DNA of 64,000 nucleotides. Origin: Beijerinckiaceae bacterium (GTDB taxonomy: Bacteria; Pseudomonadota; Alphaproteobacteria; Rhizobiales; Beijerinckiaceae). Of the stretch, positions 44,124 through 53,143 are shown piece after piece. Position 1 is the stretch's first letter. The number at the start of each line of letters is the position of its first letter. The notes beneath the pieces are model-generated. The model was given only the letters and a program-made list of their open reading frames with translations, searched no databases and was not told the DNA's origin. The stretch covers positions 832,693 to 896,692 of the forward strand of contig JAPZTO010000003.1 in NCBI GenBank assembly GCA_027532775.1, written 5' to 3'. Made by a program: the position numbers and the translations under genes.

Positions 44124-44651
44124 ATGCGACATCTGTTCCTGCTTCGACACGGCAAGTCCGCCTGGCCGGAAGGCATCGCAGACCATGACCGACCCCTGGC
44201 GCCGCGCGGCGAGAGCGCCGTTCCGCTGGTTGGCGCGCGACTGAAGGCGATCCAGCCGCATTTCGACCGGGTGCTGGTTTCCGATGCCCGCCGGACCCGC
44301 GAGACCTTCGCGCGGCTCCGCACCGTGATGCCGGAACTCGAGCCGGTCATCGAGCCCTCGATCTACGAAGCCACGCCGGCGCGGCTGTTCCGGCTGGTGC
44401 AGGATTTGCCCGACGAGTCTTCGGCCGTGCTGATGGTTGGCCATAATCCCGGGTTCCACGCCCTCGCACTCTATCTCGGCGGCAAGGCAGGCGGAGACCA
44501 CGAGGCCTATCGCCGGCTCGAGCGCAAGTTGCCGACGGCCGGGCTGGTTCATCTCGCCTTGCAGGGAGACTGGGGCGGGATCGACCAGGGTTCATGCCAG
44601 CTCCGCCATTTCATCACGCCCGCCATGCTGGGCGGCGTCGACGAGGATTGA
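44124..44651 (+). CDS. sixA: SixA-like phosphohistidine phosphatase
   Basis: A 175-residue histidine phosphatase. LLRHGKSAW (RHG at 8-10) provides the catalytic His9, DARRTRETF the second Arg, and VGHNPG the second catalytic His. SixA removes phosphate from Hpt-domain histidines in E. coli; here an orphan Hpt protein is encoded 4 kb away, making it a possible target. ATG 44124 is the start that places the RHG motif at the usual distance from the N-terminus. Confidence 0.85.
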   Translation: MRHLFLLRHGKSAWPEGIADHDRPLAPRGESAVPLVGARLKAIQPHFDRVLVSDARRTRETFARLRTVMPELEPVIEPSIYEATPARLFRLVQDLPDESSAVLMVGHNPGFHALALYLGGKAGGDHEAYRRLERKLPTAGLVHLALQGDWGGIDQGSCQLRHFITPAMLGGVDED

Positions 44652-44712
44652 ACCGGCCACCCCTTGCCAGCGCGGCGGCGGATCGCCATTCCTAACGCGG
44701 GAAACATTGCGC

Positions 44713-46179
44713 ATGGCACAGGACAGTTCCGTTCCCCCCGGTTCGCTCTGGGAGGACATCAAGGCCGGGACGGCCAATCTCGGACATTATCTTGGAACGT
44801 TGGGCAATCCATCGCTCCGGCTCGGGGTGACCGGCCTGTCGCGGGCGGGGAAGACGGTCTTCATTACAGGGCTCGTGCATGCCCTTGTCTCGGGTGGCCG
44901 CATGCCCGCCTTCAAGGCGATGGCGGAAGGGCGGATCGCCGCTGCCCGCGTGGTGCAGCACCCCGATGATGCCTTGCCGCGCTTTGCCTATGAGGAGCAC
45001 CTCGCCACCTTGACCGGGCCTGACCGGCACTGGCCACAATCGACGCGGGCCATTTCCGGCCTCAGCCTCGAGATCGAATATGAAAGCCGCCAGCGCTATC
45101 TTGGCGGGCTGATGGGCGGCGGCGCCTCGCGCCTGAACCTCGACCTTGTCGACTATCCCGGCGAATGGCTGCTCGACCTGCCGCTTCTGGCCAAGGATTA
45201 CGCCACCTTCTCGGCCGAGATCTTCGCGAAAGCCGGCGAGGGCCAGCGGCGCGAGCCTTTCGCGGTCTTCGTCGCCGCGGCGCAGGCGATCGACCCGGCG
45301 GCACCGGCCGAAGAACCGGAGATCCGGCGGCTGGCCGATCTCTTCGGCGCCGCCTTGCGGGCCTGCCGGGATGACGGGCGCGGGCTCTCTGCGCTGGCGC
45401 CGGGGCGGTTCCTGATGCCGGGCGATCTCGAGGGCGCGCCGGCCCTGACCTTCGCGCCTCTGCCCGGCGGGGCGGGGAGCGGGGCGGCGGATTCGCTCGG
45501 CGCGGTGATGGCCCGCCGCTACGAGGCCTACAAGAGCCGGATCGTCCGGCCATTCTTCGTCGACCATTTCTCGCGGATCGACCGGCAGGTCGTGCTGGTC
45601 GATGTGCTGTCCGCGCTCAATGGCGGGACGGAAGCCCTGGCGGATCTCGAGACGGCCCTGGTCGATGTGCTCGCGGCTTTCCGCATCGGCACCCGGTCGA
45701 TGCTGGCAAGCCTGTTCGCGCCGCGTGTCACGCGGGTCCTCTTTGCGGCCACCAAGGCCGACCATCTCCACAACACCAACCATGACCGGCTGGAAGCCCT
45801 GCTGCGCGTGCTGGTGCGCCGCGCCTATCACCGGGCGCAGGCGGCCGGCGTACCGAGCGAGAGCCTGGCCTTGGCCTCGATCCGCGCCACGCGCGAGGTC
45901 ATGGCCCGGCAGGGCGGGCAGGACCTGCCCTGCGTCGCCGGGGTGCCGATGGCCGGCGAGCGGCTTGGCGACACGCGTTTCGACGGCGAAACCGAGGCGG
46001 CGCTCTTCCCGGGCGATCTGCCGGAAGATGTGGAGGTGATCTTCCGCGGCCGGGCCGTGCCGCTTTCCTTCCTGCGCTTCCGCCCGCCCGGGCCTGAAGC
46101 GCGCCGCCAGGCCGAGGGGCTGCCACATATCCGGCTCGACCGGGCGCTCGAATTCCTGCTCGGAGACCAGCTGTCATGA
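44713..46179 (+). CDS. YcjX-family P-loop ATPase/GTPase
   Basis: A 488-residue protein of the YcjX (DUF463) family. The Walker A motif GLSRAGKT is at residues 41-48, and LNLDLVDYPGEWLLDLPL is the family switch-like DxPGE segment. Later SALNGGTEALADLETAL and LFAATKADHLHNTNHDRLEALLRVL contain a TKAD nucleotide-specificity motif. YcjX partners YcjF and belongs to envelope-stress regulons in other bacteria. It overlaps the ycjF-like gene by 4 nt. Confidence 0.9.
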   Translation: MAQDSSVPPGSLWEDIKAGTANLGHYLGTLGNPSLRLGVTGLSRAGKTVFITGLVHALVSGGRMPAFKAMAEGRIAAARVVQHPDDALPRFAYEEHLATLTGPDRHWPQSTRAISGLSLEIEYESRQRYLGGLMGGGASRLNLDLVDYPGEWLLDLPLLAKDYATFSAEIFAKAGEGQRREPFAVFVAAAQAIDPAAPAEEPEIRRLADLFGAALRACRDDGRGLSALAPGRFLMPGDLEGAPALTFAPLPGGAGSGAADSLGAVMARRYEAYKSRIVRPFFVDHFSRIDRQVVLVDVLSALNGGTEALADLETALVDVLAAFRIGTRSMLASLFAPRVTRVLFAATKADHLHNTNHDRLEALLRVLVRRAYHRAQAAGVPSESLALASIRATREVMARQGGQDLPCVAGVPMAGERLGDTRFDGETEAALFPGDLPEDVEVIFRGRAVPLSFLRFRPPGPEARRQAEGLPHIRLDRALEFLLGDQLS

Positions 46180-47213
46180 GTGACCCGACCCCGCGTGTCC
46201 TGCCTGTCGCCCCGTCGGACGAGCACTCGTCGCGCGCGCCGCAGGCCTTCGTGCTTGCCGGGGGTGGCCCGAAACGCCGCGATGCCGAGATCACCGAAGC
46301 GCCGGAACCGGCCGAGGACGGGCTGGCCACGCCACCTGCCGCGCCGCCTTCCGGAAGCTGGTTCAGCCTGTCGAGCCTGTTCTGGACGGCGCTTTCGCTG
46401 CTCGTCACGCTCTATCTGGCGGAAGCGGCCTGGGGCTTCGTGCTGTCGCTCCAGACCAAGGCGCCGTGGCTGGGCATGGCAGCTTTGGGGCTGCTCGGAA
46501 CCGTGCTCCTGCTCGGGCTGGTCTTTGTCCTCCGCGAGCTTCTCGGCATTTTCCGGTTGCGGGCGGTCGGACGGCTGCGCGAACAGGCCGAAACGGTGCG
46601 CGAGAAGCCTGCGGCCGAAAGGTTGCTGCGCGATCTCTCCTCCTTTTATGCATCCGATGCCACCACCGCGCAGGCCCGGGCGGAAATCCGGCGCGTGCTG
46701 GGCGAGATCCATGACGCGGAAACGCTGGTGGCCGTGGCGGAGAGGGGCCTGCTCGGCCCGAAAGACCGGCAGGCGCGGCAGCTGATCGCGGAGGCGGCGC
46801 AGCGCGTCTCGCTCGTCACGGCCCTGTCACCCAAGGCGATCGTCGATCTCGCTTTCGTGCTGGGCCAGAGCCTCGTCCTGATCCGGCGGCTCTCCGCGCT
46901 CTATGGCGGGCGGGCGAGCGGGATCGGCCTCATGCGGCTCGGGATGCGGGTGCTCGGCCATCTCGTTGTGACCGGCGGCATGGCCGTGGCGGATTCCGCC
47001 TTCGGACAGATCATCGGCACCGGCATGGCGGCCCGGCTCTCGGCCAAGCTCGGCGAGGGCGTGCTCAACGGTGTGCTCACGGCCAGGGTAGGAATTGCCG
47101 CCCTCGACCTCTGCCGACCCCTTCCTTTCCGCCATTTGCCGGCAGTTAAACTATCAGAGGTTGTAAAAATCAGTCTCACACAAGAAAAGGTTGCGGAAAA
47201 TCCTGCCGGCTGA
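46176..47213 (+). CDS. YcjF-like DUF697 membrane protein
   Basis: A 345-residue protein (TIGR01620/DUF697). Residues 1-55 are polar; two membrane helices lie near 62-85 and 95-120 (LFWTALSLLVTLYLAEAAWGFVL; MAALGLLGTVLLLGLVFVLREL). A helical domain follows, with the DUF697 core ending (LVTALSPKAIVDLAFVLGQSLVLIRRLSALYGGRASGIG, then Gly-rich helices). Paired and translationally coupled with the YcjX-like ATPase. Confidence 0.88.
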   Translation: MSDPTPRVLPVAPSDEHSSRAPQAFVLAGGGPKRRDAEITEAPEPAEDGLATPPAAPPSGSWFSLSSLFWTALSLLVTLYLAEAAWGFVLSLQTKAPWLGMAALGLLGTVLLLGLVFVLRELLGIFRLRAVGRLREQAETVREKPAAERLLRDLSSFYASDATTAQARAEIRRVLGEIHDAETLVAVAERGLLGPKDRQARQLIAEAAQRVSLVTALSPKAIVDLAFVLGQSLVLIRRLSALYGGRASGIGLMRLGMRVLGHLVVTGGMAVADSAFGQIIGTGMAARLSAKLGEGVLNGVLTARVGIAALDLCRPLPFRHLPAVKLSEVVKISLTQEKVAENPAG

Positions 47214-47293
47214 AGCGCTGTTCCGGCCGAAAGTTCCAGCAACTCTAGCGTGTATTATCTATTAACCCATTGAAATATATGGCCATCGATGAA

Positions 47294-47309
47294 TGGCACG
47301 CCCCTTGCG
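47294..47309 (+). promoter_or_regulatory. flgE: Sigma-54 promoter of flgE
   Basis: TGGCACG-CCCC-TTGCG matches the RpoN consensus TGGCACG-N4-TTGC(A/T), with GG and GC exactly 10 bp apart. It lies 88 bp before the flgE start on the same strand, in a gene-free stretch. Confidence 0.75.
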
Positions 47310-47397
47310 AACTTGGATGTCCAGGCAGGGGACCAGCAGGTCTCGCGTCACGGTTCCCGCCACCAGGTTCATTTGCTCGCGACGGGGTTTCAGGTCC

Positions 47398-48741
47398 ATG
47401 GGTATCTTCGGTGCAATGACGACGGCGATTTCTGGCCTTTCTTCCCAGAGCTTCGCCCTCGAAAACATCTCCGGCAACATCGCCAATTCACGTACGACGG
47501 GCTTCAAGCGCGTCGACACTTCCTTCGCCGATCTCGTTCCGGACATGCCGCCGCGGCGTGAGCTTTCCGGCTCGGTCGGTGCGTTCAGCCGCAACACCAC
47601 GACGGTGCAGGGCGACATCCAGGCCAGCCAGATCGGCACCAACATGGCGATCACCGGCGACGGCTTCTTCGTCGTCCGCCAGCGTACGGGGGATGCCGGC
47701 GGCCAGCCGGTCTTCTCGGGTTCCAGCCTCTATACCCGCCGCGGCGATTTCGAGGTCGACCGCAACGGTTATCTCGTCAACGGCACCGGCAACTATCTGA
47801 TGGGTTATCAGGTGGATCCGACGACGGGGGCCATCACCGGCTCGCAGCTGAACGTGATCCGTATCCCCTCGGCCAACCTGGCGGCCCGCGCCTCGACGAC
47901 GATCGAATATGAGGCCAACCTGCCGAAATATCCGCTGACGGCCAATGCCAGCCCCGGCACCCCCGGCTCTGAACTGCTCACGCCGGCGCTCGATACCGCG
48001 ACCGTCTCGGCGGCCAACGAGAACAACTTCCTCAACCAGACGATCGCCGGGCAATCGGTCACGGTCTATGATGCGGCCGGTTCGCCGATCAACGTCCAGA
48101 TGCGCTGGGGCAAGACCTCCAACGCGGCGCCCGAGACTTGGAGCATGTTCTATCTCTCGGACAGCACCGCCGTCGGTGCCGCCCCGAAATGGACCCGCAT
48201 CTCGAACACGGTGCAGTTCAACGCTGCCGGCCAGCTGACCAGCCCGGCCACCGGCGTGATCAACACGCCCTTCACCGTGGATGGCGTGACCACCGGCGCG
48301 ATCAACCTGACCTTCGGCACGACCGGGCTGACCCAGTTCGCCGATCCGAACGGCCAGCTGAACCCGAACCGCATCACCCAGGACGGTTATCCGACCGGCA
48401 CGCTGCAGGACATCAACGTGGCTGATGGCGGCCGCATCATGGGGTCCTACTCGAACGGCCAGACCGTTCCGCTTGCCCAGGTGGCGATTGCCGAATTCCC
48501 GGCCTCCAACCTCCTGAAGCGCAATGACGGCGGCATCTTCGAACAGACGCTCGAATCCGGCCAGCCGCTCATCAATTCGGGCGGCGACGGGATCATCGGC
48601 GCCAGCCTCGAGAATTCGAATGCGGATATCGCCGACGAATTCTCGAAGATGATCGTCACGCAGCAGGCCTACTCGGCCAATACCCGCGTGGTCACCACCG
48701 CGCAGTCGATGCTGCAGGATGTGATCAACATCATCCGCTGA
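47398..48741 (+). CDS. flgE: Flagellar hook protein FlgE
   Basis: A 447-residue hook subunit. FGAMTTAISGLSSQSFALENISGNIANSRTTGFKR is the rod/hook N-terminal signature, followed by ITGDGFFVV and GDFEVDRNGYLVNGTGNYLMGY. The C-terminus (SNADIADEFSKMIVTQQAYSANTRVVTTAQSMLQDVINIIR) is the matching Flg_bbr_C coiled coil. ATG 47398 matches the family start. A sigma-54 promoter precedes it. A decayed copy of the 3' end lies about 200 bp downstream of its stop (48946-49098). Confidence 0.95.
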   Translation: MGIFGAMTTAISGLSSQSFALENISGNIANSRTTGFKRVDTSFADLVPDMPPRRELSGSVGAFSRNTTTVQGDIQASQIGTNMAITGDGFFVVRQRTGDAGGQPVFSGSSLYTRRGDFEVDRNGYLVNGTGNYLMGYQVDPTTGAITGSQLNVIRIPSANLAARASTTIEYEANLPKYPLTANASPGTPGSELLTPALDTATVSAANENNFLNQTIAGQSVTVYDAAGSPINVQMRWGKTSNAAPETWSMFYLSDSTAVGAAPKWTRISNTVQFNAAGQLTSPATGVINTPFTVDGVTTGAINLTFGTTGLTQFADPNGQLNPNRITQDGYPTGTLQDINVADGGRIMGSYSNGQTVPLAQVAIAEFPASNLLKRNDGGIFEQTLESGQPLINSGGDGIIGASLENSNADIADEFSKMIVTQQAYSANTRVVTTAQSMLQDVINIIR

Positions 48742-49141
48742 GGCGGAGACGCGTAACGCCTGAGGGCAGAGTGATGAACACGGGTTTCGCAGCGTATCGC
48801 GAGCAGGGTCCGGGGGAGGCGACAGCCCTTCCCCGGGCTTCGGCGCGTCGGTGCGGACCCGCCATCCCAGCCCGTCCGGCCACCGGATCGCGCCGCTCCT
48901 ATCGGGAAAGCCGGCGCGCCTCTCTCTTCGGCATGTCTCCTGCCCGTGAGCCGCAAAGGCGCGCAGGACATAGACCGGATCAATTCCACCGACGGATTCC
49001 CGCGGGTGATCACCACTTCGCAGGCCTTGCCGGCCGCAATGCGGAGCATCACCACCGCGTCGCACATGTTTCTGGATGTCATGAACATCGTCCGATGACG
49101 ATGTTGCCCGGCCCGGAAGGGCCCGGGCGAAGGAGGAAAAG
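48742..49141 (+). other. flgE: 400-bp flgE-flgK intergenic region with no intact gene
   Basis: No frame here has a good ribosome binding site and family similarity along its length. A 126-codon frame from 48774 is arginine- and proline-rich and probably spurious. Its last third encodes, in another frame, the FlgE-tail remnant described at 48946-49098. GGAGGAAAAG just before 49142 is the flgK ribosome binding site. Confidence 0.6.
48946..49098 (+). pseudogene. Remnant copy of the flgE 3' end
   Basis: A GTG-initiated 50-codon frame ends VITTSQALPAAMRSITTAS plus HMFLDVMNIVR. Aligned without gaps to the last 31 residues of FlgE, 15 are identical, and the DNA is visibly similar (ATCACCACCGCG...GTCATGAACATCGTCCGATGA versus the flgE end). 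No Shine-Dalgarno or N-terminal flagellar domain precedes it. Probably a decayed tandem duplication of flgE; a functional micropeptide is less likely. Confidence 0.6.
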
Positions 49142-51022
49142 ATGGGACTGATCTCCGCCTTGCAGAACGCCGTTTCAGGGCTGACTGTAAATTCCTCGCA
49201 GATGAACCTCATCTCGCGCAACGTCGCGAATGCGGGAACGGTCGGGTATACCCGGCGCACCCTTTCCACGCGGGAAACCAGCGCCACCGGCATCACCGCC
49301 GGGGCCGTGCTCGAGGTCGAGGTCAATCGCGTCCTCGATACGCTGCTCCAGAAGCAGTTGCGGCTCGAGGCCGGCGGCGGGGCCTATTCCTCCACGCGCG
49401 CCGATTACCTCCGGCGCGTCGACTCGCTGTTCGGCGAGCCGGGTTCGGAAGCCAGTCTCAATACGATTTTCGGCAAATTCTCGACCGCGATGCAGCAGCT
49501 CGCGGCTGATCCGGCCTCGCCGACGGCACGGCAGAACTTGCTGGCACAGGCCCAGAGCATGGCCTCAACCCTCAACAGCCTCAGCGAAAACGTCCAGCTG
49601 ATGCGCGGCGAGATCGAGGCGAAGATCGCTGATCAGGCCGAAAAGGTGAACACGTTGCTCGAGGGCATCGAGGTCACGACCAAGAAGCTCAACGAGATCT
49701 ACGATTCCGCGACCCGGCAGGGCCTGCTTGACCAGCGCGACAAGTATATCGACGAGCTGTCGAATTATTTCGACATCCGTACCTTCGATAACGGCACGGG
49801 CAACTTCAACATCTACACCACGTCGGGCGGCCCGCTCTTCATCGAGGGCCGGAACCTCCGGCTGCAATTCGACGAACGCTTCGCGGTGTCGGCCAACAGC
49901 CTGTACAACCAGAACCCGGCGCAATCCACGCTCGGCCATCTGATCATCACGGATCCGATCGGCGGGCAGGTTGACCTGACCCGGAACGGGCTCGTCAAAT
50001 CCGGCAGCATGGCGGCCCTGTTCGACCTCCGCGACAATGTGCTGGTCGAGACGCAGGCGCATCTCGACGAATTCGCGGCGGCGGTCACTACCTCGCTCGG
50101 AGACCGGACGATCACCGGCACGGCGGCCACGGTCGGCCCGCAGACCGGGTTCGACCTTGATCTCAATGCCCTGCAGAGCGGCAATGTCGTCACGCTCGAA
50201 TACACGATCCAGCCGGCGGGTACGCGGCAGAAAGTGTCGTTCATCGCGGTCAACGATCCGGCAGCGCTGCCGCTTCCGGCGGGTTCGACCGCAGACCCGA
50301 ACGATGTCGAATATGGCATCGATTTCTCGGGTGGCTTCCCGGCGGCGATCGCCGCCATGGGTGCGGCGCTCGGTGCGCCGTTCACGGTCAATGATCTCGG
50401 CGCCGGCGTCATCCAGATCCTGGATGACGGCGCCGGCAATACCCGCGATGTCAACTCGCTCTCGGCCCGCGCCACCGCCACCGCGCTGACCGACCAGGGC
50501 ACGGCTTTGCCCTTCTTCGTCGACGGGAATGCCGGCTCGCAGCTCTATACCGGTTCCTTCGACAGCGGTTCGCAGAAGCGGGGCTTTTCCAGCGGCATCC
50601 GCGTCAACCCGGACTTGCTTTCGGATCCGAGCCGCCTCGTCGTCTACCAGACGGTGCCGACCACCACGTCGAGCGGTGATCCAACCCGGCCGAGCTTCCT
50701 GCGCGACCAGCTCCAGAGCTGGGAGACCGATTTCACCCCGGCCATCTCGCTGACCGGATCGACTGCCGTCTATCGCGGCACGGCCGGCCAGTTCCTTGAC
50801 CGGGTGATCGCCACGCAGACGCAGGCGGCCAGCAATGCCGAGGCCCTTTCGGAAGGGCAGGAAGTGGTTCTCTCCACCCTGCGCGAGCGCGCGGCCTCGA
50901 TTTCCGGCGTCGACAAGGATCAGGAGCTCGCCGACCTTGTCGAGATCCAGAATATCTATGCGGCCAATGCCCGCATCATCTCCGCCGTCCGTGACATGTT
51001 CGATGCCCTGCTGAGGATCTAA
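49142..51022 (+). CDS. flgK: Flagellar hook-associated protein 1 FlgK
   Basis: A 626-residue junction protein between hook and filament. LISALQNAVSGLTVNSSQMNLISRNVANAGTVGYTRR is the FlgK N-terminal signature; NSLSENVQLMRGEIEAKIADQAEKVNTLLEGI is the first helical arm; the C-terminus LADLVEIQNIYAANARIISAVRDMFDALL is Flg_bbr_C. GGAGGAAAAG precedes the ATG. It is followed 3 bp later by flgL, so both junction proteins are co-translated. Confidence 0.95.
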   Translation: MGLISALQNAVSGLTVNSSQMNLISRNVANAGTVGYTRRTLSTRETSATGITAGAVLEVEVNRVLDTLLQKQLRLEAGGGAYSSTRADYLRRVDSLFGEPGSEASLNTIFGKFSTAMQQLAADPASPTARQNLLAQAQSMASTLNSLSENVQLMRGEIEAKIADQAEKVNTLLEGIEVTTKKLNEIYDSATRQGLLDQRDKYIDELSNYFDIRTFDNGTGNFNIYTTSGGPLFIEGRNLRLQFDERFAVSANSLYNQNPAQSTLGHLIITDPIGGQVDLTRNGLVKSGSMAALFDLRDNVLVETQAHLDEFAAAVTTSLGDRTITGTAATVGPQTGFDLDLNALQSGNVVTLEYTIQPAGTRQKVSFIAVNDPAALPLPAGSTADPNDVEYGIDFSGGFPAAIAAMGAALGAPFTVNDLGAGVIQILDDGAGNTRDVNSLSARATATALTDQGTALPFFVDGNAGSQLYTGSFDSGSQKRGFSSGIRVNPDLLSDPSRLVVYQTVPTTTSSGDPTRPSFLRDQLQSWETDFTPAISLTGSTAVYRGTAGQFLDRVIATQTQAASNAEALSEGQEVVLSTLRERAASISGVDKDQELADLVEIQNIYAANARIISAVRDMFDALLRI

Positions 51023-51025
51023 GCC

Positions 51026-52555
51026 ATGTATGTCTCGACCTCTCTTTACCCCTTTGCCGGCGGCACGCTGAAATCCAAGCAGAATGCCCGCCTTCTCCTG
51101 TCGATGCGCTACCAGCTCGACGACCTGCAGCGGCAGATTGCCAGCGGCAAGAAATCCCAGACCTTCGGTGGCCTGGGCGACATGCGTGTCAGCTCGCTGA
51201 CCTTCCGCAACCAGACCGGCATTACCGATGGCTATTCGAGCGTGATCGACATCACCTCGATCCGCCTCAAGATCATGGACCAGAGCACCAACGAGCTGCG
51301 GACGCTCGTGGAAAAGGCGCGCGGTGTCATGCTCGAAACCCGTGGCACCGGTGGCTATCCGGAAATCACGGCCGCGGTGAAGCAGGTGCAGGCCCAGTTC
51401 GAGCAGATGGTGACCTCGCTGAACAACCAGCATGAGGGGCTCTATCTCTATTCAGGCCGCACCCGCGATGTCCGGCCGGTGGTCGACCCCAACACGATCA
51501 TGTGGGGGGATGGCACCAATGCCGGCCTCCGCCAGGTGATCGACGAACGCCGGCAGGCGGATCTCGGCGTGACCGGGCTCGGCCGCATGACGACCAATCT
51601 CGTCGGGTCGAACGTCACGCTGGCCGAGGATGCCGTGGGCAACCCGTTCGGGATCAAGCTCGTGGCCGGCTCGGTCGGCGGCGCGATGTCGAACGTCACG
51701 GTGCTCGGCCCGGCCGGCGCACCGCCGCAGCTCGACGTGAACTTCACCGGCTTGCCGCTGACCGGCGAGCGGATCAGCTTCACCGTGCAGCTGCCGGACG
51801 GCAAGACCGTGAATCTCGGTTTCGCGGTCGATCAGGCCGGCACGGCGGATGACACGGTCTTTGCTGTCGGCGCGACCGCTGCCGCAACCGCGGCCAACTT
51901 GCAGGCGGCGATCAATTCCCGCCTCACGTCGATCGGCCAGGGCGAATTGCGCGCGGCTTCCGGCCTCGTCGCGGCCCGGGAATTCTTCTCCGGCTCCGTC
52001 AATAACGAACCGCCGCGCGTCGATGGCCCGCCCTTCAACACCGCGACGGCCTATGCCCCTGTCGGGACCCGGCCGACCGTGATCTGGTATCGCGGCGATG
52101 ACGATACGCTGGTGGCGGCCCGCGACACGCAGAAGGCCGAGGTCGATGGCGGAACGACCATCAATTTCGGGGCGCGTGCCAACGAGACAGCCCTGCGCGA
52201 ATCCATGGTCGCGCTCGGCATGTTCCTCGCCGATGACTATCCGCCGGGCTTTGCCTCGACGCAGGACCGTTTCGACGCGGCATCTGCCCGCGCGATCCAG
52301 GTGTTCGGCTCGACGGGCGGGCCCAACGCGATCCTCGAGATCAACGGCGATTTCGGCCGGGCCAGCTCGCAGGTGGAGGATGCCGAAACGCGACATGAGG
52401 ATCGCAAGGTGTTCCTCAGCTCGCTGCTGGCGGAGATCGAGAACGTCAACAAGGAAGAGGCGATCCTGCAGCTCACCTCGCTGCAGACGACGCTGGAAGC
52501 CAGCTATTCTGTGACCTCGCGGCTCTCGCAGCTCTCGCTCGTCAATTATCTCTAG
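51026..52555 (+). CDS. flgL: Flagellar hook-filament junction protein FlgL-like
   Basis: A 509-residue flagellin-like protein. The N-terminal coiled coil has LLLSMRYQLDDLQRQIASGKKSQTFGGLGDMRVSSLTFRNQ, and the C-terminal arm has ETRHEDRKVFLSSLLAEIENVNKEEAILQLTSLQTTLEASYSVTSRLSQLSLVNYL, as in FlgL. The central part is longer than in enteric FlgL (about 317 residues), as is common in alphaproteobacteria. A strong terminator at 52598-52622 ends the flgK-flgL transcript. Confidence 0.92.
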   Translation: MYVSTSLYPFAGGTLKSKQNARLLLSMRYQLDDLQRQIASGKKSQTFGGLGDMRVSSLTFRNQTGITDGYSSVIDITSIRLKIMDQSTNELRTLVEKARGVMLETRGTGGYPEITAAVKQVQAQFEQMVTSLNNQHEGLYLYSGRTRDVRPVVDPNTIMWGDGTNAGLRQVIDERRQADLGVTGLGRMTTNLVGSNVTLAEDAVGNPFGIKLVAGSVGGAMSNVTVLGPAGAPPQLDVNFTGLPLTGERISFTVQLPDGKTVNLGFAVDQAGTADDTVFAVGATAAATAANLQAAINSRLTSIGQGELRAASGLVAAREFFSGSVNNEPPRVDGPPFNTATAYAPVGTRPTVIWYRGDDDTLVAARDTQKAEVDGGTTINFGARANETALRESMVALGMFLADDYPPGFASTQDRFDAASARAIQVFGSTGGPNAILEINGDFGRASSQVEDAETRHEDRKVFLSSLLAEIENVNKEEAILQLTSLQTTLEASYSVTSRLSQLSLVNYL

Positions 52556-52597
52556 GTCTTTCCGGCCACGCCGCCATTCCGGCGGCCGGCCCGTCTC

Positions 52598-52622
52598 GGG
52601 CGCCCTTCGGGGCGCCCTTTTT
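52598..52622 (+). terminator. Intrinsic terminator of flgK-flgL
   Basis: A perfect 8-bp stem GGGCGCCC with a TTCG tetraloop (52598-52617) is followed by TTTTT, 43 bp after the flgL stop. Confidence 0.9.
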
Positions 52623-52650
52623 GCTGGGCTAAGCCCCGTCCGGCCGGCAG

Positions 52651-52678
52651 AAAAGGAAAACGCCCCGTGCGGGGCGTT
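52651..52678 (-). terminator. Intrinsic terminator of flbT-flaF
   Basis: Read on the minus strand, an 8-bp stem AACGCCCC / GGGGCGTT (52678-52671 with 52666-52659) is followed by TTCCTTTT. It lies about 40 bp past the flaF stop. Confidence 0.85.
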
Positions 52679-52717
52679 GCGCATTGTCAGCGGTGGTTCA
52701 GTGAGCCGGAAGGCCGA

Positions 52718-53143
52718 TCAGCCGACGGCAGCAGCAACGGCGGGTGCGGGTGCGCGGCTGTCAGCTGCCAGTTCCTCGCCGCCGCGGCCACGCAGGCCGG
52801 CAGCGATATGCTGGTTGATCTCGATCAGCAGATCGAGCTTGGCCGGATCCGGTTCGAAAAGGATCCGCATGCACTGATTGATCACGAAGCGGCTCAGCCC
52901 GATCATGTTTGCCCGGGTTTCCTGGGGCAGGGGCGATTCCGGATCGGTGGCCGCATCGAGGAAGATCGCCCAGACCTGTCGGTTATGCGACAGCGGGTCT
53001 TCCATGGTCGCGATCGTCGGCTCCCAATTGTCCTTCAGCCACTGAAGCTTGCTCGCTGCCTTGAGGAGGGCGCGCGCTTCAAGCTCTCGCTGGCTGAGGG
53101 CAAGAGTCTGTGTCTTGTTGTACGCTTGAATTCCGGGCTGCAT
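52718..53143 (-). CDS. flaF: Flagellar biosynthesis regulator FlaF
   Basis: A 141-residue FlaF homologue (PF07309). IQAYNKTQTLALSQRELEARALLKAASKLQ and DPLSHNRQVWAIFLDAATDPESPLP are family signatures; LDLLIEINQHIAAGLRG ends the core, and an Ala-rich tail follows. In Caulobacter FlaF acts as a flagellin-specific secretion chaperone that opposes FlbT. Its start lies 65 bp inside the end of flbT, so translation is coupled. Confidence 0.93.
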   Translation of the reverse strand: MQPGIQAYNKTQTLALSQRELEARALLKAASKLQWLKDNWEPTIATMEDPLSHNRQVWAIFLDAATDPESPLPQETRANMIGLSRFVINQCMRILFEPDPAKLDLLIEINQHIAAGLRGRGGEELAADSRAPAPAVAAAVG

